Assembly (NCBI GenBank): GCA_963806145.1
Contig: CAWDXD010000039.1
Coordinates: 5,072 to 69,071 of the forward strand
Direction: 5' to 3'
Length of the DNA stretch: 64,000 nucleotides
Origin: DASXKD01 sp963806145
GTDB taxonomy: Bacteria; Actinomycetota; Actinomycetes; Streptosporangiales; Streptosporangiaceae
Under the pieces are notes generated by a model that did no database searches, had not been told where the DNA came from, and saw nothing but the letters and a program-made list of their open reading frames with translations. Below, piece after piece: positions 16,341-24,962 of this stretch (positions within the stretch are counted from its first letter, which is position 1; the number at the start of each line of letters is the position of its first letter). The position numbers and the translations under genes are program-made.

Positions 16341-17917
16341 TGCCTGGCAGCGCAATGGGGCGGGGTGGCGGGGTCAGGACTGGCAGAGCGTTGGTCGGCT
16401 ACGACGAGGCGGTGTCCAGGTATGACCCGCTGATCGGCCTGGAGACGCACGTGGAACTGGGCACCAGGACCAAGCTGTTCTGCGGCTGCCCGGCTACGTT
16501 CGGCGGCGAGCCCAACACCCACGTCTGCCCGGTGTGCCTGGGCCTGCCGGGATCGCTGCCGGTGCCGAGCCGGACCGCGATCGAGTACACGATCCGGATC
16601 GGCCTCGCGCTGAACTGCTCGATCGCGGAGTGGTGCCGGTTCGCCCGGAAGAACTACTTCTACCCGGACATGCCGAAGAACTTCCAGATCTCCCAGTACG
16701 ACGAGCCGCTGTGCACCGACGGCTGGCTGGAGGTGACGCTCGACGAGGCCGAGGCGGCGCCGTACGGCGGCAGCGGCGACGGCCCCCGCACGTTCCGGGT
16801 CGGCATCGAGCGGGTGCACCTGGAAGAGGACACCGGGAAGTCGCAGCACATGGGCGGCGCGACAGGGCGGATCCACGGCGCGGACTACTCGCTGGTCGAC
16901 TACAACCGGGCCGGCATCCCGCTGGTGGAGATCGTCACCAGGCCGGTCGAGGGGACCGGCGCGCTCGCTCCCGCCGTGGCGCACGCCTACGTGAAGGAAC
17001 TGCGCGACCTGCTCCGCTCTCTCGGCGTGTCCGACGTGCGGATGGAAGAGGGGTCGCTGCGCTGCGACGTGAACACCTCGCTGTCCGCGCGCGGGTCCGG
17101 CCGGTGGGGCACCCGCACCGAGACCAAGAACGTCAACTCGCTCCGCTCGGTCGAGCGGGCCGTGCACTACGAGATCGAGCGCCAGGCGGCGGTGCTCGAC
17201 GCGGGCGGGCGGGTGATCCAGGAGACCAGGCACTTCCAGGAGGATTCCGGGATCACCACCTCGGGGCGGAGCAAGGAAGAGGCGCAGGACTACCGGTACT
17301 TCCCCGAGCCCGACCTGGTCCCGCTCGCCCCGCCGCGCGACTGGGTGGAGCAGATCCGCGCCTCGCTGCCGGAACTGCCCGCGGCCCGGCGCGCCCGGCT
17401 GCAGGAGGCCTGGGGCATCACCGCGGCCGAGATGACCAACATCCGCAACGCCGGCGCGCTCGACCTGGTCGAGCAGACGATCGCCGCAGGTGCCTCGCCC
17501 GCCGACGCGCGCAAATGGTGGCTGAACGAGCTTGCCCGCCGGGCCAACGACACCGGCGCCGACCTGGCCAGCCTGCCGATCACCCCGGCCGACGTGGCGG
17601 CCGTCGCGGCGCTGGTGGGCTCCGGTGCGCTCAACGACCGGCTGGCCCGCCAGGTCATCGAGGGTGTGCTGGCCGGCGAGGGAACCCCGGATCAGGTGGT
17701 GGCGGCCCGCGGCCTGGCCGTGGTCAGCGACGACGCGGCGCTGAACGCCGCGGTGGACGAGGCGATCGCCGCCAGCCCCGACGTCGCCGACAAGATCCGC
17801 GGCGGCAAGGTCGCAGCGGCCAGTCACCTGGTCGGCGTGGTGATGAAGGCCACGCGCGGGCAGGCCGACGCGTCCCGGGTCCGCGAGCTGATCCTCGCCC
17901 GCCTCACCGATTCATGA
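16340..17917 (+). CDS. gatB: Aspartyl/glutamyl-tRNA(Asn/Gln) amidotransferase subunit B
   Basis: A 525-residue GatB that phosphorylates the tRNA-bound glutamate and uses ammonia from GatA. YDPLIGLETHVELGTRTKLFCGC marks the N-terminal catalytic cradle, with CPVCLGLPG, FARKNYFYPDMPKNFQISQYD, EDTGKSQH and DYNRAGIPLVEIVT. The C-terminal YqeY-like tail binds tRNA. ATG 16340 overlaps the gatA stop; the first 25 residues are poorly conserved, so an internal GTG near 16410 is possible. With gltX at 37677 and tRNA-Gln at 39316, this implies indirect Gln-tRNA formation. Confidence 0.96.
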   Translation: MPGSAMGRGGGVRTGRALVGYDEAVSRYDPLIGLETHVELGTRTKLFCGCPATFGGEPNTHVCPVCLGLPGSLPVPSRTAIEYTIRIGLALNCSIAEWCRFARKNYFYPDMPKNFQISQYDEPLCTDGWLEVTLDEAEAAPYGGSGDGPRTFRVGIERVHLEEDTGKSQHMGGATGRIHGADYSLVDYNRAGIPLVEIVTRPVEGTGALAPAVAHAYVKELRDLLRSLGVSDVRMEEGSLRCDVNTSLSARGSGRWGTRTETKNVNSLRSVERAVHYEIERQAAVLDAGGRVIQETRHFQEDSGITTSGRSKEEAQDYRYFPEPDLVPLAPPRDWVEQIRASLPELPAARRARLQEAWGITAAEMTNIRNAGALDLVEQTIAAGASPADARKWWLNELARRANDTGADLASLPITPADVAAVAALVGSGALNDRLARQVIEGVLAGEGTPDQVVAARGLAVVSDDAALNAAVDEAIAASPDVADKIRGGKVAAASHLVGVVMKATRGQADASRVRELILARLTDS

Positions 17918-18027
17918 TTCATAACGATCAGGCGGGGCCGGCCGGATCCCCGGGCATCCGGTGGTTCCGGCGGGCCCCGGGACCCGTGCCCTCCCGGCGC
18001 TGGCGGCAGGTCGTGACCGGCCTGAGG

Positions 18028-18390
18028 CTATTGCGGCGGCTCGGGGCCGGGTTCCTCGGGCGGGTAGAGCGGGGCTTCGGCCCCGGGCATGCGGATCGGC
18101 CCGAACTTCTGCTCGTACAAGGCGAGATTCTGGCTGATGGTCCGGATGATGTCGAACACCGAGGTCGGCGGTATCCGCACCCGGGCGACCAGACGGTGCG
18201 GCGCGCGGATCACCACCTCCCCCTCCGCGGTCCGCGCTTCGGCCGGCGGCTGGCTGCTCACGAAGAAGTCGAACGTGAACTCGTGCGGGGTGTGCCAGAT
18301 CGCCAGCCCGCTGGCGTAGCTCCCCGCCTCCAGCGCCGGGTCAGCGTGCGGCTCGAACTCGATCCGTGGTTGTCCCGGTGGCTCGCTCAC
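18028..18390 (-). CDS. DUF3467 family protein
   Basis: A 120-residue soluble protein starting at GTG 18390. The core YASGLAIWHTPHEFTFDFFV, VARVRIPPTSVFDIIRTI and NLALYEQKFG is characteristic of DUF3467, whose role is unknown. The tail is Pro/Glu-rich. It converges on gatB. A longer reading to 18513 adds a low-complexity, unlikely N-terminus. Confidence 0.8.
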   Translation of the reverse strand: MSEPPGQPRIEFEPHADPALEAGSYASGLAIWHTPHEFTFDFFVSSQPPAEARTAEGEVVIRAPHRLVARVRIPPTSVFDIIRTISQNLALYEQKFGPIRMPGAEAPLYPPEEPGPEPPQ

Positions 18391-18757
18391 ACGCCGAACG
18401 CTACTCCGCCGATCCCAGGGACCCGCGCCGGGCGCCGGGCCCGGGCCGGGCCGTCCGTTCGGCCGTTCAGCTCGGCCGAAGGTTACTGCTGCCTTACCTT
18501 GCTGCACTCTCAATCGAAGTGTGACCTTTCGGACCTACAGTGAGAGTCACAGCGATATGACGACCCGTGTTCGTGTAGTTGCAAGGGCGCGCTGCACGGC
18601 GGTTTTCGTTTCCCCCTATGCGTGACAACGGGCCATGGCCCGGTTACTGAGCGGCGGGCCCACCCACAAGGCGACCCACCGGCCAGATCAGCCTGACAGC
18701 GAGCGGACCCGGTGGAAGGAGAGGCTCGGTGCGCGTGACAGCATCGGGTGTCCTGCC
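18391..18757. other. Leader region of the GGDEF gene
   Basis: No protein-coding gene except the 10-codon upstream ORF at 18729. No confident promoter hexamers were found. Confidence 0.4.
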
Positions 18758-18761
18758 ATGA
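18729..18761 (+). CDS. Ten-residue upstream ORF overlapping the GGDEF start
   Basis: GTG 18729 follows a strong AAGGAGAGG ribosome binding site (18716-18724) and encodes MRVTASGVLP. Its TGA overlaps the ATG of the next gene as ATGA. The large gene itself has no good ribosome binding site, so its translation probably depends on ribosomes finishing this ORF. Confidence 0.5.
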   Translation: MRVTASGVLP

Positions 18762-20638
18762 GCCTGGCACTGCCGGCAGTCACAGCTGTGGTCTTGCTGA
18801 CCGCCATCGCGGCGGCGGTGAGCCTGTGGCGCGGCGCCGCCCGCCAGCCATGGCCGGATCTGCGCGCCTACCGCTGGTTCACGATCGCGACCGGGCTGGT
18901 GTGCGCCAATGTGATCGTCGGTCAGGCGGTCCCCACCACGGCGGGCGCGGCGCCGATGCTCTCGTTCACCGACCTTCCGGCGCTGCTCCTGCTGCCGGTG
19001 ATGGCGGCGGGCCTGGCCGGCCTGGCTTCCGCGGTCCGCCGCGCGGTGCCCGAGACGCAGCCCCCGCGCCGCCCCGGCCTGGCCGTCGCGGGCGCGTACC
19101 TGGCGGACGGGTACGTGCTGGTCGCGGCGCTGTTCCTGATCGGCTGGGTGACCCTGTTCGGTGCGGAGTTCACCCGCTCAGGCGCCGGGCCGTCCTTCGT
19201 CGTGGACCTCGTGCACCCCCTGGTGGACCTGATGGTCCTCCTGGTGACTCTCCCCCTCGCCCAGACGGCCGGGCGCCGGGCGGTGGCTCCTTACCTCGCC
19301 CTGGTGGCCATCACCGTGGGCGACTCGCTCGCGGTCGGTGCCCGGATCGCCGGGACGCGCCCGGGGGCGGGCGCGCTGGCCGCCCAGCTGATCGCGCTGA
19401 TCCTGCTCGGCCTCACCCCGTGGGTGGCGGACGCCTGGGCGGCCGGCGGCCGCCGGCTCGGCGGGGCGCGCGAGGTGACCACGGCCGCCGTCGCGGCCGC
19501 GGCCACGCTGGCGGGTCTGCTGGTCGTCTGCCAGGCGTTCGTGACCGGGCACCTGACCGGGCTGGTGGAAGCCCTGATCCTCGGCACCATGGCCGGCGTC
19601 CTCGCGGTGCGCGTGGTCAGCCTGGTCTGGCGGGTGGACTCCTGGTCACGGGTGTGGCAGGAGTCAGGCAGGCAGTTCCGCCAGCTCGCCGAGCGGACCA
19701 GCGACGTGGTGCTGCTCTGCGACGCGAGCGGGGTGATCAGGTACGCGAGCCAGGCGGTGACCGGCTACGGGTACGCACCGGATTCGCTGCGCGGCACGCC
19801 CGTGGCCGACCTGCTGCACCCCGAGCAGCGGGCGGCCGGCACCGAAGCGATCCGCCGGGCGATCACCAGCAAGGCCCAGCGGCCGGGCCATTACCCCTGC
19901 CAGGTGCGCGCCGAGGACGGCACCTGGCGCCACGTCGAGACCACCGTCTCCAGGTACCGCGATCCGGGCCAGCCGGACCTGGTCCTGATTACCGCCAGGG
20001 ACATGAGCGCCCAGGTGGCGCTGCGCCGCCAGGTCACCCACCTCACCTTCCACGACGGGCTGACCGGCCTGCCGAACCGGGCCTATGCCGAGCAGCGCGC
20101 CCACGACGTGCTCAGCGAGGACCGGAACGCCGCGGCCGGCGCGCTGGCCGTGGCGGATCCGCCGCTGCCCGGCGTCATCGTCGTGGGCATCGACGGCTTC
20201 ACCGCGGTCAACGACGCCCGCGGGCACACCGCTGGCGACCTGCTGCTCGCGCAGGTCGCCCGCAGGCTCCGCCTCGCGGTCTCGCCGGAGGACACGGTCG
20301 CCCGCTGGGGCGGCGATGAATTCGCGGTCATCACCGAGACCACGGTGAGCGCCGCGGAACTCGCCGATATCGCCGAACGGCTGGCCCGCGGCGTGGCCTC
20401 CATGCCGTTTCGGATCGGGGATTCGGACCTGAGCATCACCGCCAGCGTCGGGGCAGCGCTCGCCGACGGCAGCCCGGCGGCGCACGTGTGGCGCAATGCC
20501 GAGATAGCGCTCACCCGGGCCAAGGCAGCCGGCGATGGGCGGGTTGAGATGTTCGGCACCGGTGACGACACCGGTACCGGGGAACCGGAGCAGGCGCCGG
20601 CCGAAGCTGCCGCGTCGCCGCAGTCCGGCGCGGCATGA
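18758..20638 (+). CDS. Membrane PAS-GGDEF diguanylate cyclase-like protein
   Basis: A 626-residue membrane sensor. Residues 1 to about 290 contain roughly eight to nine hydrophobic helices. A PAS domain follows from about 305 (FRQLAERTSDVVLLCDASG, YASQAVTGYG), and a GGDEF domain occupies about 430-605 with HDGLTGLPNR and an intact WGGDEFAV active site. No EAL domain is present. It likely makes cyclic di-GMP in response to a signal read by the membrane or PAS region. Position between gatB and ilvB is shared with GGDEF-type proteins in other actinobacteria. The ATG overlaps an upstream ORF. Confidence 0.9.
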   Translation: MSLALPAVTAVVLLTAIAAAVSLWRGAARQPWPDLRAYRWFTIATGLVCANVIVGQAVPTTAGAAPMLSFTDLPALLLLPVMAAGLAGLASAVRRAVPETQPPRRPGLAVAGAYLADGYVLVAALFLIGWVTLFGAEFTRSGAGPSFVVDLVHPLVDLMVLLVTLPLAQTAGRRAVAPYLALVAITVGDSLAVGARIAGTRPGAGALAAQLIALILLGLTPWVADAWAAGGRRLGGAREVTTAAVAAAATLAGLLVVCQAFVTGHLTGLVEALILGTMAGVLAVRVVSLVWRVDSWSRVWQESGRQFRQLAERTSDVVLLCDASGVIRYASQAVTGYGYAPDSLRGTPVADLLHPEQRAAGTEAIRRAITSKAQRPGHYPCQVRAEDGTWRHVETTVSRYRDPGQPDLVLITARDMSAQVALRRQVTHLTFHDGLTGLPNRAYAEQRAHDVLSEDRNAAAGALAVADPPLPGVIVVGIDGFTAVNDARGHTAGDLLLAQVARRLRLAVSPEDTVARWGGDEFAVITETTVSAAELADIAERLARGVASMPFRIGDSDLSITASVGAALADGSPAAHVWRNAEIALTRAKAAGDGRVEMFGTGDDTGTGEPEQAPAEAAASPQSGAA

Positions 20639-20682
20639 GCAGCCCGCCCGGCCCGCGGGCCAGCGTGCCGGGCCCGGTCCCC

Positions 20683-20699
20683 GTCTCATACTCCGAGAC
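20683..20699. promoter_or_regulatory. BCAA palindrome GTCTC-N7-GAGAC (ilvB copy)
   Basis: GTCTC ATACTCC GAGAC. It ends 15 bp before the predicted -35 of ilvB. The same inverted repeat with the same 7-bp gap occurs before the leuB unit (30250) and cimA (34692), and at leuB the distance to the -35 is again 15 bp. This is probably the binding site of one regulator of branched-chain amino acid synthesis. Confidence 0.7.
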
Positions 20700-20714
20700 G
20701 AAACTGCTCTCAAG

Positions 20715-20743
20715 TTGACGGATCTGACCGCATGGACCACAGT
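20715..20743 (+). promoter_or_regulatory. Predicted ilvB promoter
   Basis: TTGACG (20715-20720), 17-bp gap, weak -10 CACAGT (20738-20743). The predicted start falls at about 20750, so the leader-peptide GTG would begin at or next to the 5' end of the mRNA. Confidence 0.45.
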
Positions 20744-20750
20744 GGACTCC

Positions 20751-20798
20751 GTGCATGGTGGCCACATTCTCGTACTTCCCAGGCGCGCGGATCGCTGA
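20751..20798 (+). CDS. ilvB leader (attenuation) peptide
   Basis: A 15-residue peptide, MHGGHILVLPRRADR, with consecutive Ile-Leu-Val-Leu codons. It sits between the promoter and an intrinsic terminator, as in the known ilvB attenuators of actinobacteria. Stalling at the Ile/Leu/Val codons would be expected to prevent termination. Confidence 0.75.
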   Translation: MHGGHILVLPRRADR

Positions 20799-20851
20799 CG
20801 TCCGTTAGTCCGCGCGCTACCCCGACTGCCCCGAGGCAGGAGGGGTTTTTT
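20783..20851 (+). terminator. ilvB attenuator
   Basis: A first stem pairs GCGCGCGGA (20783-20791) with TCCGCGCGC (20809-20817). It is followed by the terminator hairpin 20820-20845 (CCCC and CTGCC pairing with GGCAG and GGGG) and six T residues (20846-20851). Together with the leader peptide this forms a complete attenuator ahead of ilvB. Confidence 0.8.
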
Positions 20852-20897
20852 GTTGCCAGCGTTCGCGTAACCAAGGCAGACGAAGGAAGCATTGGCG

Positions 20898-22829
20898 ATG
20901 ACTGACCAGACCACGACCACGGTCGGCTCCCCGGCCGGGATGACGGGCCCGGGCCGCCAAGGCCAGGCGCCGTCGCCGCGCGACCTCGCGGCACGGGCGC
21001 CGGCCAGGGAGGCGGCACCGTCCCCGGGCCCGCGGCGGCCCGGCGGCGAGCCGCCCGCCGCTCAGCCGGTGACGATGACGGGCGCCCAGGCGCTGGTGGC
21101 AGCGCTGGAACAGCTCGGCGTCGACGTCGTCTTCGGCATCCCTGGCGGGGCCATCCTCCCCGCCTATGACCCGCTGTACGACTCCCCCAGCGTGCGCCAC
21201 ATCCTGGTCAGGCACGAGCAGGGCGCCGGCCACGCCGCGGCCGGCTACGCCCAGGTGACCGGCCGGCCCGGGGTGTGCATCGCCACTTCGGGGCCGGGTG
21301 CGACCAACCTGGTCACCCCGCTGGCCGACGCGTACATGGACTCGGTGCCCGTGGTCGCCATCACCGGGCAGGTGCCGTCCAGCCTGATCGGCACGGACGG
21401 CTTCCAGGAAGCGGACATCGCAGGGATCACGCTGCCGGTTACCAAGCACAACTTCCTGGTCACTGAGGCCGGTGACATCGCCAGGACCGTGGCCGAGGCA
21501 TTTCATGTGGCCGCCACCGGCCGGCCGGGCCCGGTGCTGGTGGACATCGCCAAGGACGCCCTGCAGGCCAGGACGCAGTTCAGCTGGCCGGTGCCGTTTG
21601 ACCTGCCTGGCTACCACCCGGTGACCCGGCCGCATTCCCGGCAGGTGCGCGAGGCGGCCCGGCTGATGATGACGGCGCGGCGCCCGGTGCTCTATGTGGG
21701 GGGCGGCGTGATCAAGGCGGGCGCGAGCAAGGACCTGCTTACCCTGGCCGAGCTGACCGGGATGCCCGTGGTGACCACGCTGATGGCGCGTGGCGCGTTC
21801 CCCAGCAGCCACCCGCAGAACATGGGCATGCCCGGCATGCACGGCAAGGTCGCCGCGGTCGGCGCACTGCAGAAGGCGGACCTGCTGGTGACGCTCGGGG
21901 CCAGGTTTGACGACCGGGTGACCGGCCGCCTGGACAGCTTCGCCCCCGAGGCCGCGGTGGTGCACGCCGACATCGACCCGGCCGAGATCTCCAAGAACAG
22001 GCATGCCGAGGTGCCCATCGTCGGTGACTGCCGCGAGGTGATCATCGAACTCATCGCGGCCATCCATGCCGAACGGGAGTCGGGCGAGCAGGCGGACCTG
22101 GCCGCCTGGTGGTCGCAGCTGGAGGCCTGGCGCGCCACCTACCCCCTCGGCTACGACGAGCCGGGCGACGGCTCCCTGTCGCCGCAGTACGTGATCGAGC
22201 GGATCGGCAAGCTGGCCGGGCCGGACGCGGTGTACGTGGCGGGCGTCGGCCAGCACCAGATGTGGGCCGCCCAGTTCATCGAGCATGAGAAGCCCCGGCA
22301 CTGGCTCAACTCCGGCGGGCTCGGCACCATGGGCTACGCGGTGCCCGCCGCCATGGGAGCCAAGGTCGGCGCGCCGGAGTCGGCCGTGTGGGCGATCGAC
22401 GGCGACGGGTGCTTCCAGATGACCAACCAGGAACTCGCCACCTGCACGGTGGAGGGCATCCCGATCAAGGTGGCCATCATCAACAACGGCAACCTGGGCA
22501 TGGTCCGCCAGTGGCAGACGCTGTTCTACAACGAGCGTTACTCACAGACCGACCTGGACCGGGCGGTGCAGGGCACCTCGGCGGGGACCCGGATCCCGGA
22601 CTTCGTCAAGCTGGCCGAGGCCTACGGCTGCGCGGGCCTGCGCTGTGAGACAGCTGCCGACGTGGACGAAATCGTCAAGCAGGCCATGGAGATCAACGAC
22701 CGTCCCGTCGTGATCGACTTCATCGTGCACCGCGACGCCATGGTCTGGCCGATGGTGGCCGCGGGCACCAGCAACGACGACATCAAGGTGGCGCGGGACA
22801 TGGCGCCGGACTGGGATGTGACCGAATGA
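20898..22829 (+). CDS. ilvB: Acetolactate synthase large subunit
   Basis: A 643-residue ThDP enzyme catalysing the first common step of Val/Leu/Ile synthesis. After a Pro/Ala-rich 55-residue N-terminal extension come GVDVVFGIPGGAILPAYDPL, VRHEQGAGHAAAGYAQVTGR with the ThDP-activating Glu, and the cofactor motif AIDGDGCFQMTNQELATC ... NNGNLG. ATG 20898 was chosen over TTG 20892; AAGGAAG lies upstream. It overlaps ilvN by 4 bp (ATGA). Controlled by the leader and palindrome upstream. Confidence 0.97.
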   Translation: MTDQTTTTVGSPAGMTGPGRQGQAPSPRDLAARAPAREAAPSPGPRRPGGEPPAAQPVTMTGAQALVAALEQLGVDVVFGIPGGAILPAYDPLYDSPSVRHILVRHEQGAGHAAAGYAQVTGRPGVCIATSGPGATNLVTPLADAYMDSVPVVAITGQVPSSLIGTDGFQEADIAGITLPVTKHNFLVTEAGDIARTVAEAFHVAATGRPGPVLVDIAKDALQARTQFSWPVPFDLPGYHPVTRPHSRQVREAARLMMTARRPVLYVGGGVIKAGASKDLLTLAELTGMPVVTTLMARGAFPSSHPQNMGMPGMHGKVAAVGALQKADLLVTLGARFDDRVTGRLDSFAPEAAVVHADIDPAEISKNRHAEVPIVGDCREVIIELIAAIHAERESGEQADLAAWWSQLEAWRATYPLGYDEPGDGSLSPQYVIERIGKLAGPDAVYVAGVGQHQMWAAQFIEHEKPRHWLNSGGLGTMGYAVPAAMGAKVGAPESAVWAIDGDGCFQMTNQELATCTVEGIPIKVAIINNGNLGMVRQWQTLFYNERYSQTDLDRAVQGTSAGTRIPDFVKLAEAYGCAGLRCETAADVDEIVKQAMEINDRPVVIDFIVHRDAMVWPMVAAGTSNDDIKVARDMAPDWDVTE

Positions 22830-23407
22830 GCCACCCACCGGTGCGGCTTCGTGAGCAGGAGCCGAGTGCGGGCAGGCACACGCTGTCGGTGCTCGTGGAG
22901 AACAAGCCAGGGGTGCTCGTCCGCATCGCGGGCCTGTTCTCCCGCCGCGGGTTCAACATCGACTCTCTGGCGGTAGGGCCGACCGAGCATCACGAGATCT
23001 CCCGGATGACGATCGTGGTGAACTGCGCGGAGCACCCGCTGGAACAGGTCACCAAGCAGCTCAACAAGCTGATCAACGTCCTGAAGATCGTCGAGCTGGA
23101 GACGCCGGTCTCGGTCCAGCGCGAACTCCTGCTGGTGAAGGTGCGGGCCGATGCCGAGACCAGGTCCCGCGTCCTGGAGACCGTCGCGCTGTTCCGCGCC
23201 AAGGTCGTCGATGTCGCCCAGGACGCGGTGACCGTCGAGGCCACCGGAAACAGGGACAAGCTGGACGCCCTGATCAGGGTGCTTGAGCCGTTCGGCATCA
23301 AGGAACTCGTCCAGTCCGGCATGGTGGCCCTGGGCCGCGGAAGCAAGTCCATTACCGACCGCGCGCTGCGGCCGATCGAGCGGAGCGCGGGCGGCTCAGC
23401 GCAGTGA
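22826..23407 (+). CDS. ilvN: Acetolactate synthase small (regulatory) subunit
   Basis: A 193-residue subunit conferring valine feedback on IlvB. The N-terminal ACT domain is plain (HTLSVLVENKPGVLVRIAGL, FSRRGFNIDSLAVG) and a C-terminal ALS_ss domain follows (QRELLLVKV, VLEPFGIKELVQSG). The start overlaps the ilvB stop. IlvC follows after 21 bp. Confidence 0.97.
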   Translation: MSHPPVRLREQEPSAGRHTLSVLVENKPGVLVRIAGLFSRRGFNIDSLAVGPTEHHEISRMTIVVNCAEHPLEQVTKQLNKLINVLKIVELETPVSVQRELLLVKVRADAETRSRVLETVALFRAKVVDVAQDAVTVEATGNRDKLDALIRVLEPFGIKELVQSGMVALGRGSKSITDRALRPIERSAGGSAQ

Positions 23408-23428
23408 CTGAAAGGCTGAAGGCAACCG

Positions 23429-24436
23429 ATGGCAGACATCTTCTACGACGACCAGGCTGACCTGGCAGTCATCCAGCGGCGTCACGTGGCGGTGCTCGGC
23501 TACGGCAGTCAGGGGCACGCGCACGCGCTCTCGCTGCGCGACTCCGGCGTGGACGTCAGGGTGGGCCTGCCCGAGGGATCCCGCAGTAGGGAGGCGGCCG
23601 CCGGCGAGGGGCTGCGGGTCACCACCCCCGGCGAGGCCTGCGAAGAGGCAGATCTGATCATGGTGCTCGCCCCGGATCACGTCCAGCGGGCCCTGTACGC
23701 CGAGGCGATCGCCCCCAGCCTGGTGCCGGGCGACGCCCTGTTCTTCGCCCACGGGCTGAACATCCGCTACCAGCTCATCACCCCGCCGGACGGCGTGGAC
23801 GTGTGCATGGTCGCCCCGAAGGGCCCCGGTCACCTGGTGCGCCGGCAGTTCGCCGAGGGCCGGGGCGTCCCGGTGCTGGTCGCGGTGCAGCGCGACGCGT
23901 CCGGCGGCGCGTGGCCGCTGACGCTCGCCTACGCCAAGGCCATCGGCGGGACCAGGGCCGGCGCGCTGGCCACCACGTTCGCCGAGGAGACCGAGACCGA
24001 CCTGTTCGGTGAGCAGGTGGTGCTCTGCGGCGGTGTCTCCGAGCTGATCAAGGCGGGCTTCGACACCCTGGTCGAGGCGGGCTATCAGCCGGAGGTGGCC
24101 TACTTCGAGTGTCTGCACGAGATGAAGCTGATCGTGGACCTGATGTACGAGGGCGGCCTGTCCAAGATGTACTGGTCGGTCTCGGACACGGCGGAGTTCG
24201 GCGGCTACACGCGCGGGCCGCGGATCATCGACGGCCGCAGCACCGAGGAGATGAAGCGCATCCTCGCCGAGATTCGCGACGGCTCATTCACCCGGGAACT
24301 CGTGGAAGAGTTCGACAACGGGCGGCCGAACTTCCTCAAGCGGCGCGAGGCCCTGCACGCGGAGCAGATCGAGCAGGTGGGAGCCAAGCTGCGGCCGCTG
24401 ATGAGCTGGCTCGCCGACGACGCCGACGAAGGCTGA
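23429..24436 (+). CDS. ilvC: Ketol-acid reductoisomerase (class I)
   Basis: A 335-residue enzyme converting acetolactate or acetohydroxybutyrate to the dihydroxy acid with NADPH. GYGSQGHAHALSLRDSGVDV is the nucleotide-binding loop, APKGPGHLVRRQF is conserved, and the knotted C-terminal domain contains the metal-binding EQVVLCGGVSELIKAGFDTL. Size is normal for the short class. Last gene of ilvBNC. Confidence 0.97.
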   Translation: MADIFYDDQADLAVIQRRHVAVLGYGSQGHAHALSLRDSGVDVRVGLPEGSRSREAAAGEGLRVTTPGEACEEADLIMVLAPDHVQRALYAEAIAPSLVPGDALFFAHGLNIRYQLITPPDGVDVCMVAPKGPGHLVRRQFAEGRGVPVLVAVQRDASGGAWPLTLAYAKAIGGTRAGALATTFAEETETDLFGEQVVLCGGVSELIKAGFDTLVEAGYQPEVAYFECLHEMKLIVDLMYEGGLSKMYWSVSDTAEFGGYTRGPRIIDGRSTEEMKRILAEIRDGSFTRELVEEFDNGRPNFLKRREALHAEQIEQVGAKLRPLMSWLADDADEG

Positions 24437-24509
24437 CAACCCCCGGGCTTCGGCGACCCCGGAGCGGTGATCACGATAGGAGCGGCGGCCGGGGACCGGC
24501 CCGGGGCGG

Positions 24510-24962
24510 CTAGCCCGATGGCCGGGAGCCGGCCGCCAGGCGGCTGAGCGCGGGGCGCAGCGGGCGTTCGGAGTAGCCGCCCTCGGCCAGGCCCGCGCGC
24601 CGCTCGAAGATGTTGCGGGAGCCGAAGTCGCCGGTCAGCAGCCAGGACACCCCGGCGGCGAGAAAGTAGAGCGGCAGCATGATCACGCCGCCGCAGCAGG
24701 CGAACTGGGTGGCGTGCCGCGCTTCGTGGCCGAGCAGGACTCCTGCGCCGCGCACTCCCTCGGCGTCAAGCCGCGTCACGATCACATTGCCGAGGCAGAA
24801 CGCGGGGCCTGGCGGGACGGGCAGCCGGTATCCCACGGCCACGACCAGGCCGTCCCCGGCCCGGGTGAGCCGGGCCCGGCCCGCGCCCGCGGCCAGGAGC
24901 CCGGCCAGGGTGGACCCGTTGAGCAGGTTCACCACCAGCCGGGCCTGGTAAGCGCCGCGCAC
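24510..24962 (-). CDS. Small membrane-associated protein with HExxH motif
   Basis: A 150-residue protein from GTG 24962. It contains GHEARHATQFA, a HExxH zinc-peptidase motif, followed by a hydrophobic segment (GGVIMLPLYFLAAGVSWLL) and a conserved-looking FGSRNIFERRAGLAEGGY. The layout (a Gln soon after HExxH, membrane segment, then GSRNIFERRA) recurs in uncharacterised actinobacterial proteins. No second catalytic Glu can be assigned with confidence. It starts 5 bp beyond the end that the FtsH-like gene would have if its frameshift were corrected, which suggests the two belong to one operon. Confidence 0.65.
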   Translation of the reverse strand: MRGAYQARLVVNLLNGSTLAGLLAAGAGRARLTRAGDGLVVAVGYRLPVPPGPAFCLGNVIVTRLDAEGVRGAGVLLGHEARHATQFACCGGVIMLPLYFLAAGVSWLLTGDFGSRNIFERRAGLAEGGYSERPLRPALSRLAAGSRPSG

